Source: Streptomyces mangrovi (lineage in GTDB: Bacteria > Actinomycetota > Actinomycetes > Streptomycetales > Streptomycetaceae). From it: a stretch of 64,000 bases of DNA. The first letter of the stretch is position 1, and each line of letters begins with the position of its first letter. Location: contig NZ_FOSG01000006.1 in NCBI RefSeq assembly GCF_900114215.1, positions 186,001 through 250,000 on the forward strand, written 5' to 3'. Made by a program: the position numbers and the translations under genes. The notes under the pieces were generated by a model. It was not told the DNA's origin. It did not search any database and saw nothing but the letters and a program-made list of their open reading frames with translations. Positions 10,750 through 19,750 of the stretch are shown in pieces.

Positions 10750-11739
10750 GTGAGGTACTACGCCCGGAAGCTCGGGTTCTATCTCGTCGCCCTGTGGGCG
10801 GCGCTGACCCTGAACTTCTTCATCCCGAGGATGATGCCGGGGAACCCGGTGGACACCCTCATGGCGAAGCTGCAACAGCGGGGCGGCGCGACCGACCCGT
10901 CGGTCCGCAGATCCTACGAGATCCTCCTCGGAACCGACACCGGCGAACCGCTGGTGGTCCAGTACCTCTCGTACCTGGCCAACATGTTCCGCGGCGACCT
11001 GGGCGTCTCGGTGAGCGTCTTCCCGGCGGAGGTCGCCACCGTCATCGGGGACGCGCTGCCCTGGACGATCGTGCTGGTGGGCCTGGCCACCGCGCTGTCG
11101 TTCCTGCTCGGCGTCGGGCTCGGCGCCCTCGTCGGGTGGAAGCGCGGCTCCTGGCTGGACTCGCTCATCCCGGCCACCACCGTGCTCGCGGCGGTGCCGT
11201 ACTTCTGGCTGGCCCTCATCCTGGTCGCCCTCTTCGCCACGGGCCTGAGCTGGTTCCCGCTCAACGGCGGGTACGACGTGATCCTCACCCCGGGCTGGGA
11301 CGGCGAGTTCATCGCCTCGGCGGTCTACCACGGCATCCTGCCCGCCCTGACGATCGTGATCTCCTCGGTGGGCGGCTGGCTGCTGGGGATGCGGAACATG
11401 ATGGTCTCGACGGTGTCGGAGGACTACATCCTCACCGCCCAGGCCAAGGGCCTGCGCGACCGGCGCATCATGACCCGCTACGCCGCGCGCAACGCGGTCC
11501 TGCCGTCCGTGGCCGGCTTCGCGATCTCCCTCGGTTTCGTGGTGTCCGGATCGGTCATCACCGAGCAGGTCTTCTCCTACCCCGGTATCGGATCGAGGCT
11601 GCTGCAGGCCGTGGAGAACAACGACTACGCCCTGATGCAGGGGATCTTCCTGGTCATCACGGTGGCCGTGCTGGGCGCCAATCTGGTCGTCGACCTGCTG
11701 TACGGCCTCATCGACCCCCGCACCCGCGCCGGCAACTGA
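10750..11739 (+). CDS. ABC transporter permease, DppB-like
   Basis: This 329-residue inner-membrane permease has about six hydrophobic segments. It carries the N-terminal peptide-permease signature (FIPRMMPGNPVD near residue 25) and the cytoplasmic EAA loop (EDYILTAQAKGL near residue 220) that docks onto the ATPases. It pairs with the permease half of the next gene. The GTG at 10750 is used. The next gene starts 19 bp after this one stops, so the two are probably co-transcribed. Confidence 0.93.
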   Translation: MRYYARKLGFYLVALWAALTLNFFIPRMMPGNPVDTLMAKLQQRGGATDPSVRRSYEILLGTDTGEPLVVQYLSYLANMFRGDLGVSVSVFPAEVATVIGDALPWTIVLVGLATALSFLLGVGLGALVGWKRGSWLDSLIPATTVLAAVPYFWLALILVALFATGLSWFPLNGGYDVILTPGWDGEFIASAVYHGILPALTIVISSVGGWLLGMRNMMVSTVSEDYILTAQAKGLRDRRIMTRYAARNAVLPSVAGFAISLGFVVSGSVITEQVFSYPGIGSRLLQAVENNDYALMQGIFLVITVAVLGANLVVDLLYGLIDPRTRAGN

Positions 11740-11758
11740 GAGCTGAGGAACCGACACC

Positions 11759-13732
11759 GTGACGAACATCAACCCGCCCGCCGAGGCCGCCGACGCGGCG
11801 CCGGACACCCCGGCCGGCACCACCGGCGCCTCCCCGGTGCCCCGGCGCTCGGGCTCCGGCGGCTGGCGCTCCCTGGTGCCGCGCTGGTCGCCCAAGCTCG
11901 GGATCGGCCTGGGCCTGGTGGGCGCCATCGCCCTGTTCGGGATCCTCGGTCCGGTGCTGACCGGCGACCCCGACACCATCCGCGACATCAGCATGACCCC
12001 GCCCGGCGGCGAGTTCTGGCTGGGCACCACCCAGACCGGCCAGGACGTGCTGGCCCTGCTGGCCCACTCCACCTGCGGCTCCCTGCAGATCGGCCTGCTG
12101 GTGGGCGTCCTGGCCACCGTGCTGTCGGCGGTCTTCGGCGTCATCGGCGGCTACGTCGGCGGCGCGGTGGACGAGGGCTTCTCCCTGTTCTCCAACGTGA
12201 TGCTGGTGATCCCCGGCCTGCCGCTGGTGATCGTCATCGCCGGCTTCGTCCCCGTGGAGCAGCGCGGCTGGTGGACCATCGCGGTCGTCCTGGCGATCAC
12301 CGGCTGGGCGGCCTCCGCCCGGGTGCTGCGCGCCCAGACCCTCTCCCTGCGCAACCGCGACTACGTCGCCGCGGCGAAGGTGGCGGGCGAGAAGCCCTGG
12401 CGAATCGTTTCCGTGGAGATCCTGCCCAACCTGCTGCCACTGATGGCCTCGCAGTTCGTGTTCGCCGTCATCCTGGCCATCCTCAGCGAGGCGGGCCTGT
12501 CCTTCCTGGGCCTGGGCGCCTCCGGTTCCGACACGCTCGGCACGATGCTCTACTACGCCCAGAACGGTTTCGCCCTCCAGCGGGAGGCGTGGTGGTGGTT
12601 CGGCCCGCCCGGCCTGGTCATCGCGCTGTTCGGCTGCGGCCTCTCCCTGATCAACTTCAGCATCGACGAGATCATCAACCCCAAGCTGCGCACCGTCCCG
12701 GCCGCCTCCCGCCGCACCCGCGGGGGTGCGGGCAGCGCGGAGCGCAAGACCCGTGCGGCCGCGGCCCGTTCCGTCCCCGGCCGCGACGAGTCCGGCCGCG
12801 ACGCCGTTCTGACCGTCGAGAACCTCGACGTGGTCTACCGGGGCGAGAAGCCCGTCCACGCCGTCAAGGACGTCTCGCTCACCCTCGGCCGCGGCGAGAT
12901 CCTCGGCCTGGCCGGGGAGTCCGGCTGCGGCAAGACCACGCTCGCGTACGCGATCAACCGGCTGCACCGGCCGCCGGCCGAGGTCACCTCCGGATCGGTG
13001 GTCTTCCACGACCGCGACGGCTCCCACCTCGATCTGCTCGCCCTGGGCAGGGAGGAGTTGCGCGCCTTCCGCTGGTCGAAGCTGTCGATGGTCTTCCAGG
13101 GCGCGATGAACGCCCTGAACCCGGTCATCTCCATCCGGGCCCAGCTGGAGGACGTGCTCACCACCCACCGCCCGGAGATGCCCGCGCGGGCCCGCCGCGA
13201 GCGGTGCGCCGAGGTCCTGCGCCTGGTCGGAGTGGACCCGCGCCGGCTGGACTCCTTCCCGCACGAGCTGTCCGGGGGGATGCGGCAGCGTGTCATGATC
13301 GCCATGGCGCTGCTGCTCGACCCCCAGGTGATGATCATGGACGAACCCACCACGGCCCTCGACGTGGTGGTCCAGCGCGGCATCCTGAGGGAGATCCTGC
13401 GCTTCCGCGACGAGCTGGGCTTCGCCGTCGTCTTCATCACCCACGACCTGCCGCTGCTGCTGGAGCTGAGCGACCGCATCGCGGTCATGCGCGAGGGCGA
13501 GGTGGTCGAGTACGCCACCGCCGACGAGATCCACCGCGCCCCCAGGCACCCCTACACCCGCAGGCTGCTCGACTCCTTTCCCAGCCTCACCGGCGAGCGG
13601 GGGGCGTTCATCCGCACCGGGGAGTCCAGCACCCGCGAGCGCACCGGCACCGGCACCGGTCCTGACACGGGCACAGGTACGGGCACGGGCACGGGCACCG
13701 AAACGATCGTGAAGGAGGCGGGCTCGCGATGA
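11759..13732 (+). CDS. Fused ABC permease (DppC-like) and ATP-binding protein (DppD-like)
   Basis: One 657-residue chain joins two transporter subunits. Residues about 40-315 are a DppC-type permease with six hydrophobic segments and an EAA loop (RDYVAAAKVAG near residue 200). A basic Ala/Arg linker of about 35 residues follows. Residues about 345-615 are an ABC ATPase with Walker A GESGCGKTT, Q-loop MVFQGAMNALNP, signature LSGGM, Walker B VMIMDEP and switch FITHD. There is no stop or frame change at the join, so this is a true fusion. The tail holds a Thr-Gly repeat encoded by ACGGGC-like hexamers. Its stop overlaps the next start (ATGA). Confidence 0.93.
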   Translation: MTNINPPAEAADAAPDTPAGTTGASPVPRRSGSGGWRSLVPRWSPKLGIGLGLVGAIALFGILGPVLTGDPDTIRDISMTPPGGEFWLGTTQTGQDVLALLAHSTCGSLQIGLLVGVLATVLSAVFGVIGGYVGGAVDEGFSLFSNVMLVIPGLPLVIVIAGFVPVEQRGWWTIAVVLAITGWAASARVLRAQTLSLRNRDYVAAAKVAGEKPWRIVSVEILPNLLPLMASQFVFAVILAILSEAGLSFLGLGASGSDTLGTMLYYAQNGFALQREAWWWFGPPGLVIALFGCGLSLINFSIDEIINPKLRTVPAASRRTRGGAGSAERKTRAAAARSVPGRDESGRDAVLTVENLDVVYRGEKPVHAVKDVSLTLGRGEILGLAGESGCGKTTLAYAINRLHRPPAEVTSGSVVFHDRDGSHLDLLALGREELRAFRWSKLSMVFQGAMNALNPVISIRAQLEDVLTTHRPEMPARARRERCAEVLRLVGVDPRRLDSFPHELSGGMRQRVMIAMALLLDPQVMIMDEPTTALDVVVQRGILREILRFRDELGFAVVFITHDLPLLLELSDRIAVMREGEVVEYATADEIHRAPRHPYTRRLLDSFPSLTGERGAFIRTGESSTRERTGTGTGPDTGTGTGTGTGTETIVKEAGSR

Positions 13733-14751
13733 CGACGCTCGAGGTACGCGGCCTGACCAAGGACTTCTCCATACGCTCCGGCCTGCGCCACTCCCGCCTG
13801 CGCGCGGTAGACAACGTTTCCTTCACCCTGACCCCCGGCCGGACGGTCGCGCTGGTCGGCGAATCCGGGTCGGGCAAGTCGACGGTCGCCCGCATGATCG
13901 CCCGTCTGGAGAAGCCCACCGCGGGCGAGATCACCGCAACCGGCCCCGACGGCGGGCGGGTGGCCGACCGCGCCTACCGCGACCACGTCCAGATGGTTTT
14001 CCAGGACCCTTTCGCCTCGCTCAACCCCTTCCACACCGTCGAGCACCATCTGGCCCGTCCGCTGAAGCTGCACGGCAGGGCCCGCGGGAAGGCGGAGATC
14101 GCGCAGAAGGTCGAACAGCTCCTGGAGCGCGTCAACCTGACCCCGGCCGCCGACATCGCCCGGCGCCGCCCCCACGAACTGTCCGGCGGGCAGCGCCAGC
14201 GCGTGGCGATCGCCCGGGCCCTGGCGCCCGGGGCCCAGGTCGTCATCGCCGACGAGCCGGTCTCCATGCTGGACGTCTCCATCCGCCTCGGCGTGCTCAA
14301 CCTGCTCGCCCGCCTCCAGCGCGAGGACGACCTCGCCGTCCTCTACATCACCCACGACCTCGCCACCGCGCGGCACTTCTCCGACGACATCCTGGTGATG
14401 TACCGCGGGCGCGTGGTGGAGAGGGGGCCGGCCGACGAGGTCATCCTCAACCCGCAACACCCGTACACCAGGATCCTGGCGGCCGCCGCGCCCGACCCCG
14501 ACGCACGCGACCGCGCCCGGCTCACCGAGGCGACGGGCATCGAGCCGGCGGGCAGCTCCGCCCTTCCCGGCGACGATCCGGGCTGCGCCTTCCGCGACCG
14601 CTGCCCCGTGGCGTTCGAGGCCTGCACCCGCAGGCCGGAGGACTTCGCGGTGGGTCACGACCACCACGCGAAGTGCTGGCTGCACTCCGGGGAGGGCCGT
14701 GCCGAACAGTGCCGCGCCCGCCCGGCGGCCGGAGGCACCGCCACCGCGTAG
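13729..14751 (+). CDS. ABC transporter ATP-binding protein, DppF-like
   Basis: This 340-residue ATPase has Walker A GESGSGKST near residue 45, Q-loop MVFQDPFASLNP, signature LSGGQ, Walker B VVIADEP and switch YITHD. The C-terminal oligopeptide-ATPase extension holds the usual Cys cluster (GCAFRDRCPVAFEAC near residue 285). It would form a heterodimer with the ATPase half of the fused protein. Its ATG overlaps the preceding TGA, so the genes are translationally coupled. This is the last gene of the transporter operon, and a strong terminator follows. Confidence 0.94.
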   Translation: MTTLEVRGLTKDFSIRSGLRHSRLRAVDNVSFTLTPGRTVALVGESGSGKSTVARMIARLEKPTAGEITATGPDGGRVADRAYRDHVQMVFQDPFASLNPFHTVEHHLARPLKLHGRARGKAEIAQKVEQLLERVNLTPAADIARRRPHELSGGQRQRVAIARALAPGAQVVIADEPVSMLDVSIRLGVLNLLARLQREDDLAVLYITHDLATARHFSDDILVMYRGRVVERGPADEVILNPQHPYTRILAAAAPDPDARDRARLTEATGIEPAGSSALPGDDPGCAFRDRCPVAFEACTRRPEDFAVGHDHHAKCWLHSGEGRAEQCRARPAAGGTATA

Positions 14752-14772
14752 GCACGGCCCGCCCGCGCGGCG

Positions 14773-14813
14773 GCGCGCCGGGAGGGACCGCCGGCCGGTC
14801 CCTCCCGGCGCGC
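14773..14813. terminator. Bidirectional hairpin terminator
   Basis: A perfect 18-bp stem (14773-14790 with 14796-14813) closes a CCGGC loop between the convergent ATPase and alpha-galactosidase genes. It is among the strongest hairpins in the window. Confidence 0.85.
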
Positions 14814-14818
14814 ACCGC

Positions 14819-17017
14819 TCACACCCGGGTCGCGCGCAGCAGCACCAGCCGCTCGGGGTGGAGCACCGGGGCCCGGAGCCCGGCCGCGGCCAGCACCCGG
14901 CCCGGCAGCCGCACACCCTCCGGCGTCCACCAGGGCAGCGGGACACCCCAGTGGTGGGCGTTGCCGTCCGGCAGATCGCCGGGGGGCTGCGGCCGCACGT
15001 GGTAGACGGCGTCGGCGTCCAGCCCCGGCAGCCGGACCGGGCCGGGCGGATACAGCTCGGAGGAGGCGGTGGCGACGAGGGCGTACACCGCCTCCGAGCC
15101 GTCCTCGGCGACCACGCCGTGCAGGCGGCAGGCCGGGTCCGGATGGTCGGCGTGGACGGAGGTGCCGGTGTGGAGCAGGCCCCGCAGCTCCTTGTAGAGC
15201 TCCACCCACCGCGCCAGCCGCGCCAGTTCCTCCGGCGCGGCGGCGGTCAGGTCCCACTCGATGCCGAAGTGCCCGAACAGCGCCGTGCCCGCCCGGAAGT
15301 CGAGCGGGTGGCGGCGCCCGGTGGTGTGCGCGACGTCCGACCCCACATGGGTGCCCATGAGTTCGAGGGGGATCAGGGCGTTCGTCCAGCGCTGGATGGT
15401 CTGGCGCTCCAGGGCGTCGATGCAGTCCGAGACCCACACCCGGTCGGTGCGCCGGAGGATCTCCAGGTCCACCCGTCCGCCGCCGGAGGAGCAGGACTCG
15501 ATCTCCACCCCGGGGTGGCGGCGGCGCAGCTCGTCCATCAGCCGGTGGACCGCCAGGGTCTGGCCGTGCACGCCGGCGCGGCCGGTGGGCCGGTGCCCGG
15601 CGTCCACCAGATCCCGGTTGTGGTCCCACTTCAGATACGTGATCGGATATGCCTGCAGCAGCTCGTCCAGGCGCCGGAGGATGTGTGCGAACGCCTCCGG
15701 GCGGGCCAGGTCGAGCACCTGCTGGTGGCGGGCCGCGCCGGGCAGCCGGTCGCCGGCGGCCATGATCCAGTCGGGGTGGGCGCGGGCCAGCTCGGAGTCC
15801 TCGTTGATCATCTCCGGCTCGACCCAGAGGCCGAACTGCATGCCCAGACCGGTGACATGGTCGGTCAGCGGGCTCAGCCCGTGAGGCCACACCTCGTCCG
15901 AGACGTACCAGTCGCCCAGGGCCCGCCGGTCGTCGCGGCGTGCGCCGAACCAGCCGTCGTCCAGGACGAAGCGCTCGGCCCCCACCGCGGCGGCGGCGTC
16001 GGCCAGGGCGCGCAGCCGGTCCGGGTCGTGGTCGAAGTAGACCGCCTCCCAGGTGTTGAGGGTGACCGGCCGAGGGGTGGCGGGGTGGTGCGGGCGGGAG
16101 CGCAGCCAGCGGTGGAAGCGGGCGGAGACCTCGTCCAGGCCGTGCCGCCCGTAGGAGCCGTACTGCCAGGGGGAGGCGTAGGACCGACCGGGCTCCAGCA
16201 CCACCTCGCCGGACAGCAGCAGTTCGCCCGAGCCCAGCAGTGACACCGAGTGGAAGGTGCGCTCGGCGAAGGTGCGGTGGTTGCCGGACCACGCGGTGTG
16301 CACGGCCCACACCTCGCCCGAACGGTCGCCGAAGCCCGTGGTGCCCGCGGCCAGCAGGTAGGCGCTGTCGTAGCCGGTGCGGCCGGTGCGGTTCTCCCGC
16401 ATCCGCAGGCCCTGGGTGAAGGCGGTGCGCTGCGGGCTGCGTTCGCGCAGGTGGTGCCCGGTGAAGTCCAGCAGTTCGGCGGCCTCGGCGGGCACCGGCA
16501 GCATGAGGTTCACGGCGTCGACGGCGAAGGGGGAGGAGCCGCGGTTGGCGACCGTGGCGCGCTGGCGCACCAGCCCGGAGGCGGTCAGCTCGATCACCAG
16601 CTCCACCTCCAGGGCCGCGGCCTCGTCGCGGGCGAGAACGGTGACGGTGCCGCCGCCCTCGCCGCCGGGGGAGCGGGACCCCTGCGCGGGCCCGGTGAGG
16701 GTGGCCTCGCGGACGGCGAAGGCGGTGGAGAAGTCCCGGCCGCCCCGGTTGCCCACCACACCGGGGGTGCCCAGCCAGCCGGCCGACTGCTCGGGCAGCA
16801 CGGAGACCTCGACCGGGCCGTCGACGGAGAAGCCGATGGGCTGCGGCGCCCCGGCCAGCCGCAGGGAGCCCAGCTCCCCGGGAGTGAGCGGACCGAGGTC
16901 GGCGCCCCAGTGCAGGACCCGCGGAAGGGTGCCGCCGGCCAGGTCCAGCACGAGGCTGACGCCGGCCGCCCGCAGATGCGTCACATCGAGGGGGAGGGGA
17001 GCGGAACGTGATGTCAC
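14819..17017 (-). CDS. GH36 alpha-galactosidase
   Basis: This 732-residue protein lacks a signal peptide and so is probably intracellular, releasing alpha-1,6-galactose from imported oligosaccharides. An N-terminal beta-sandwich (about 1-290) is followed by the catalytic barrel (about 300-630). Asp465 in YLKWDHNRD matches the GH36 nucleophile and Asp531 in VSDCIDALER matches the acid/base; the CSSGGGRVD segment lies between them. The GTG at 17017 is chosen because it follows GGAG and starts the family's N-terminal domain; the frame stays open far upstream only as antisense to the beta-mannosidase. It is divergent from that gene and shares its promoter region, so a common regulator is likely. 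Confidence 0.93.
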   Translation of the reverse strand: MTSRSAPLPLDVTHLRAAGVSLVLDLAGGTLPRVLHWGADLGPLTPGELGSLRLAGAPQPIGFSVDGPVEVSVLPEQSAGWLGTPGVVGNRGGRDFSTAFAVREATLTGPAQGSRSPGGEGGGTVTVLARDEAAALEVELVIELTASGLVRQRATVANRGSSPFAVDAVNLMLPVPAEAAELLDFTGHHLRERSPQRTAFTQGLRMRENRTGRTGYDSAYLLAAGTTGFGDRSGEVWAVHTAWSGNHRTFAERTFHSVSLLGSGELLLSGEVVLEPGRSYASPWQYGSYGRHGLDEVSARFHRWLRSRPHHPATPRPVTLNTWEAVYFDHDPDRLRALADAAAAVGAERFVLDDGWFGARRDDRRALGDWYVSDEVWPHGLSPLTDHVTGLGMQFGLWVEPEMINEDSELARAHPDWIMAAGDRLPGAARHQQVLDLARPEAFAHILRRLDELLQAYPITYLKWDHNRDLVDAGHRPTGRAGVHGQTLAVHRLMDELRRRHPGVEIESCSSGGGRVDLEILRRTDRVWVSDCIDALERQTIQRWTNALIPLELMGTHVGSDVAHTTGRRHPLDFRAGTALFGHFGIEWDLTAAAPEELARLARWVELYKELRGLLHTGTSVHADHPDPACRLHGVVAEDGSEAVYALVATASSELYPPGPVRLPGLDADAVYHVRPQPPGDLPDGNAHHWGVPLPWWTPEGVRLPGRVLAAAGLRAPVLHPERLVLLRATRV

Positions 17018-17059
17018 GGTGGTGTCTCCGTCCTGGCCAGGCCGGCGCCGGAGGCGCCG

Positions 17060-17090
17060 TTGACTTACTTTGTTCGGTGGCGTAAGAATC
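17060..17090 (+). promoter_or_regulatory. Beta-mannosidase promoter with ROK-type operator
   Basis: The -35 box TTGACT (17060-17065) and the -10 box TAAGAA (17083-17088) are 17 bp apart. The spacer begins TACTTTGTTCGG, and the -10 region continues TAAGAATC, almost the same as at 8847-8877. The site lies between the divergent alpha-galactosidase and beta-mannosidase genes and could regulate both. Confidence 0.7.
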
Positions 17091-17248
17091 TCGGGCGACG
17101 ATACTCGGCCCGCCGGGAAGAAATCCACCGGAGGCCGCCGCGTTCCCACGTCCGTTCCCGCCCCCCGCCCCCTGCCTTCCGTCCGTTCCCGGACGCCTTC
17201 GCAGACCAGCCGCTCCGCGCCGCGGAGCCGACCGAGGAGTGAGCGCCG

Positions 17249-19750
17249 ATGATCCGCCAAACCCTGCACGACGGCTGGCAGTTGTCGGCGGCCGGGGGGC
17301 CGGTCCCCGCAGACGTCGTGGGCCGGACCGTGCCGGCCGCCGTGCCGGGCAGCGCCCACCTGGACCTGCTCGCGGCCGGTCTGATCCCCGACCCCTACCT
17401 GGACCGCGCCGAGGAGGAGCTGGTCTGGGCCCACCGCACCGACTGGCGCTACACGCTGGCCCTCACGGCCGGTCCCGCGGGGCCGAAGGAGCGGGTGGAC
17501 CTCGTCTTCGACGGCCTGGACACCGTGGCCACCATCGAGCTGGACGGGAAGGTGCTGGGCAGCACGGCCAACATGCACCGCGCCCACCGCTTCGACGTCC
17601 GCGGCGCCCTGACCGGCGGCGCCCAGGAACTGGCCGTCTCCTTCCGCTCCGCACTGGAGTACGCCGAGGAGGTCGAGCGCGGTCTCGGCCGCCGGGACCA
17701 CGTCTACCCGCACCCCTTCAACATGGTCCGCAAGATGGCCTGCAGCTTCGGCTGGGACTGGGGACCGGACCTGCAGACCGCGGGCATCTGGAAGCCGGTG
17801 CGCCTGGAGCGCTGGCACACCGCCCGTCTGGCCGGGGTGCGCCCGCTGGTGACGGTGGACGCCGACGGCACCGGGCGCGCCGAGATCCACGTCGACGTCG
17901 AACGCTCCGGCCTGGGCGGTGCCGCCGGAGACGTCCCCCTGGAGCTGACCGCCACCGTGGACGGCCGCACCGAGCGCGTCACCGTACCCGCGGGCGAGAC
18001 GGCCGCGACCGTCACCGTCACCGTGCCCGGCGCCCGCCTGTGGTGGCCCGCCGGATACGGCGACCAGCCCCTGTACGGACTCACCGTGACCCTCGGAGCC
18101 CCGGGTCGGACGGGCTCCCGGGAGCCGCTGGACGCCTGGGAGCGCCGCATCGGCTTCCGGACCGTCACGGTGGACACCGCGCCCGACGAGATCGGCACCC
18201 CTTTCACCGTCGTCGTCAACGGCAGGCCCGTCTTCGTCAAGGGCGCCAACTGGATCCCCGACGACCACTTCCTGACCCGGATCACCCGCGAGCGGATCGA
18301 GCGCCGCGTGGACCAGGCCGTCGGCGCCCATATGAACCTGCTGCGGGTGTGGGGCGGCGGCATCTACGAGACCGAGGACTTCTACGACGTCTGCGACGAG
18401 CGCGGCGTCCTGGTCTGGCAGGACTTCCCCTTCGCCTGCGCCTCCTACCCCGAGGAGGAGCCGCTGTGGAGCGAGGTGGAGGCCGAGGCCCGCGAGAACG
18501 TCGCCCGCCTGGCCCCGCACCCCTCCCTGGCCCTGTGGAACGGTGCCAACGAGAACATGTGGGGCTTTCGCGACTGGGGCTGGCCCGAGCAGCTGAAGGG
18601 CCGCACCTGGGGCCTGCGCTACTACACCGAACTGCTGCCCTCCATCGTGGCCGAACTCGACCCGACCCGCTTCTACAGCGCCAACAGCCCCTACAACCCC
18701 GGGGCGCCGGTCGACGGGATCCACCCCAACGACCAGGACCACGGAACCCGGCACGAGTGGGAGGTGTGGAACCGCGTCGACTACACCCACTACCGCGACC
18801 ACATCCCGCGGTTCTGCTCGGAGTTCGGCTTCCAGGGGCCCCCGACGTGGGCGACTTTGACCAAGTGGGTCCACGACGAGCCGATGACACCCACCTCGCC
18901 CGCCTTCCTGCTGCACCAGAAGGCCGAGGAGGGCAACGACAAGCTCGCCCGCGGCATGGCCCCCCATCTGCCCGAGCCGGGCGGCTTCGATGACTGGCAC
19001 TGGGCGACCCAGCTCAACCAGGCCCGCGCGGTCGCCTTCGGCATCGAGCACTTCCGCTCCTGGTGGCCGCGGACGGCCGGATCGGTGGTCTGGCAGCTCA
19101 ACGACTGCTGGCCGGTCACCTCCTGGGCGGCGGTGGACGGCGACGAGCGGCCCAAGCCGCTGTGGTACGGGCTGCGCCACGCCTACGCCCCCCGGCTGCT
19201 GACCGTCCAGCCCCGCGACGGCCGGCCCGCCCTGATCGCGGTCAACGACCACGACGAGCCCTGGAGGGGCGAGCTGCTCCTGGAGCGGCAGACCTTCGCG
19301 GGCGTCGTACTGCGGAGCGTTAAGCTTTCCCTCGACGTGCCGCCCCGCTCGGTCACCCGCACCGGACTGGACACGTCACTGGTCAGCCCGGACGACGCAC
19401 GCAGGGAGGTGCTGGTGGCCACCGCGCCGGACGCACGCGCCGTGCACCTCTTCGCCGAGGACGTGGAGCTGGACTACGATCCCGCGCCGCTCAAGGCCGA
19501 GGCCGTCGCCGTGCCGGGCGGCTACCGGGTGGACGTGAGCGCCTCGTCGTTCGCGCGCGACGTCGCGATCCTGGCCGACCGGGTCGCCCCCGACGCGGTC
19601 GTGGACGAGATGCTGGTGCCCCTGCTCGCCGGGGAGAGCCGGTCCTTCACCGTGCGGACCGGGGCCGGCATCGACCCCGCCGCGCTGACGGAGCCGCCGG
19701 TGCTGCGCTCCGCCAACGCCCTGAGCGCTCCGGCGGTGCGTTCTGAATGA
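17249..19750 (+). CDS. GH2 beta-mannosidase
   Basis: This 833-residue enzyme, without a signal peptide, should cleave terminal beta-mannose from manno-oligosaccharides in the cytosol. It has the full GH2 order: N-terminal sugar-binding domain (about 1-180), immunoglobulin-like domain (about 185-300), catalytic barrel (about 305-620) and C-terminal sandwich. Glu435 in ALWNGANENMWGF matches the acid/base and Glu525 in FCSEFGFQG the nucleophile. The NMVRKMACSFGWDWGPDL segment near residue 160 is typical of beta-mannosidases rather than beta-galactosidases. The stop overlaps the start of the LacI-like gene. Confidence 0.94.
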   Translation: MIRQTLHDGWQLSAAGGPVPADVVGRTVPAAVPGSAHLDLLAAGLIPDPYLDRAEEELVWAHRTDWRYTLALTAGPAGPKERVDLVFDGLDTVATIELDGKVLGSTANMHRAHRFDVRGALTGGAQELAVSFRSALEYAEEVERGLGRRDHVYPHPFNMVRKMACSFGWDWGPDLQTAGIWKPVRLERWHTARLAGVRPLVTVDADGTGRAEIHVDVERSGLGGAAGDVPLELTATVDGRTERVTVPAGETAATVTVTVPGARLWWPAGYGDQPLYGLTVTLGAPGRTGSREPLDAWERRIGFRTVTVDTAPDEIGTPFTVVVNGRPVFVKGANWIPDDHFLTRITRERIERRVDQAVGAHMNLLRVWGGGIYETEDFYDVCDERGVLVWQDFPFACASYPEEEPLWSEVEAEARENVARLAPHPSLALWNGANENMWGFRDWGWPEQLKGRTWGLRYYTELLPSIVAELDPTRFYSANSPYNPGAPVDGIHPNDQDHGTRHEWEVWNRVDYTHYRDHIPRFCSEFGFQGPPTWATLTKWVHDEPMTPTSPAFLLHQKAEEGNDKLARGMAPHLPEPGGFDDWHWATQLNQARAVAFGIEHFRSWWPRTAGSVVWQLNDCWPVTSWAAVDGDERPKPLWYGLRHAYAPRLLTVQPRDGRPALIAVNDHDEPWRGELLLERQTFAGVVLRSVKLSLDVPPRSVTRTGLDTSLVSPDDARREVLVATAPDARAVHLFAEDVELDYDPAPLKAEAVAVPGGYRVDVSASSFARDVAILADRVAPDAVVDEMLVPLLAGESRSFTVRTGAGIDPAALTEPPVLRSANALSAPAVRSE

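Noticed and set aside
17018..19252. Upstream extension of the alpha-galactosidase frame to about 1477 residues
   Set aside because: The extra sequence is antisense to the beta-mannosidase and has no recognisable domain; the GTG at 17017 starts the enzyme.
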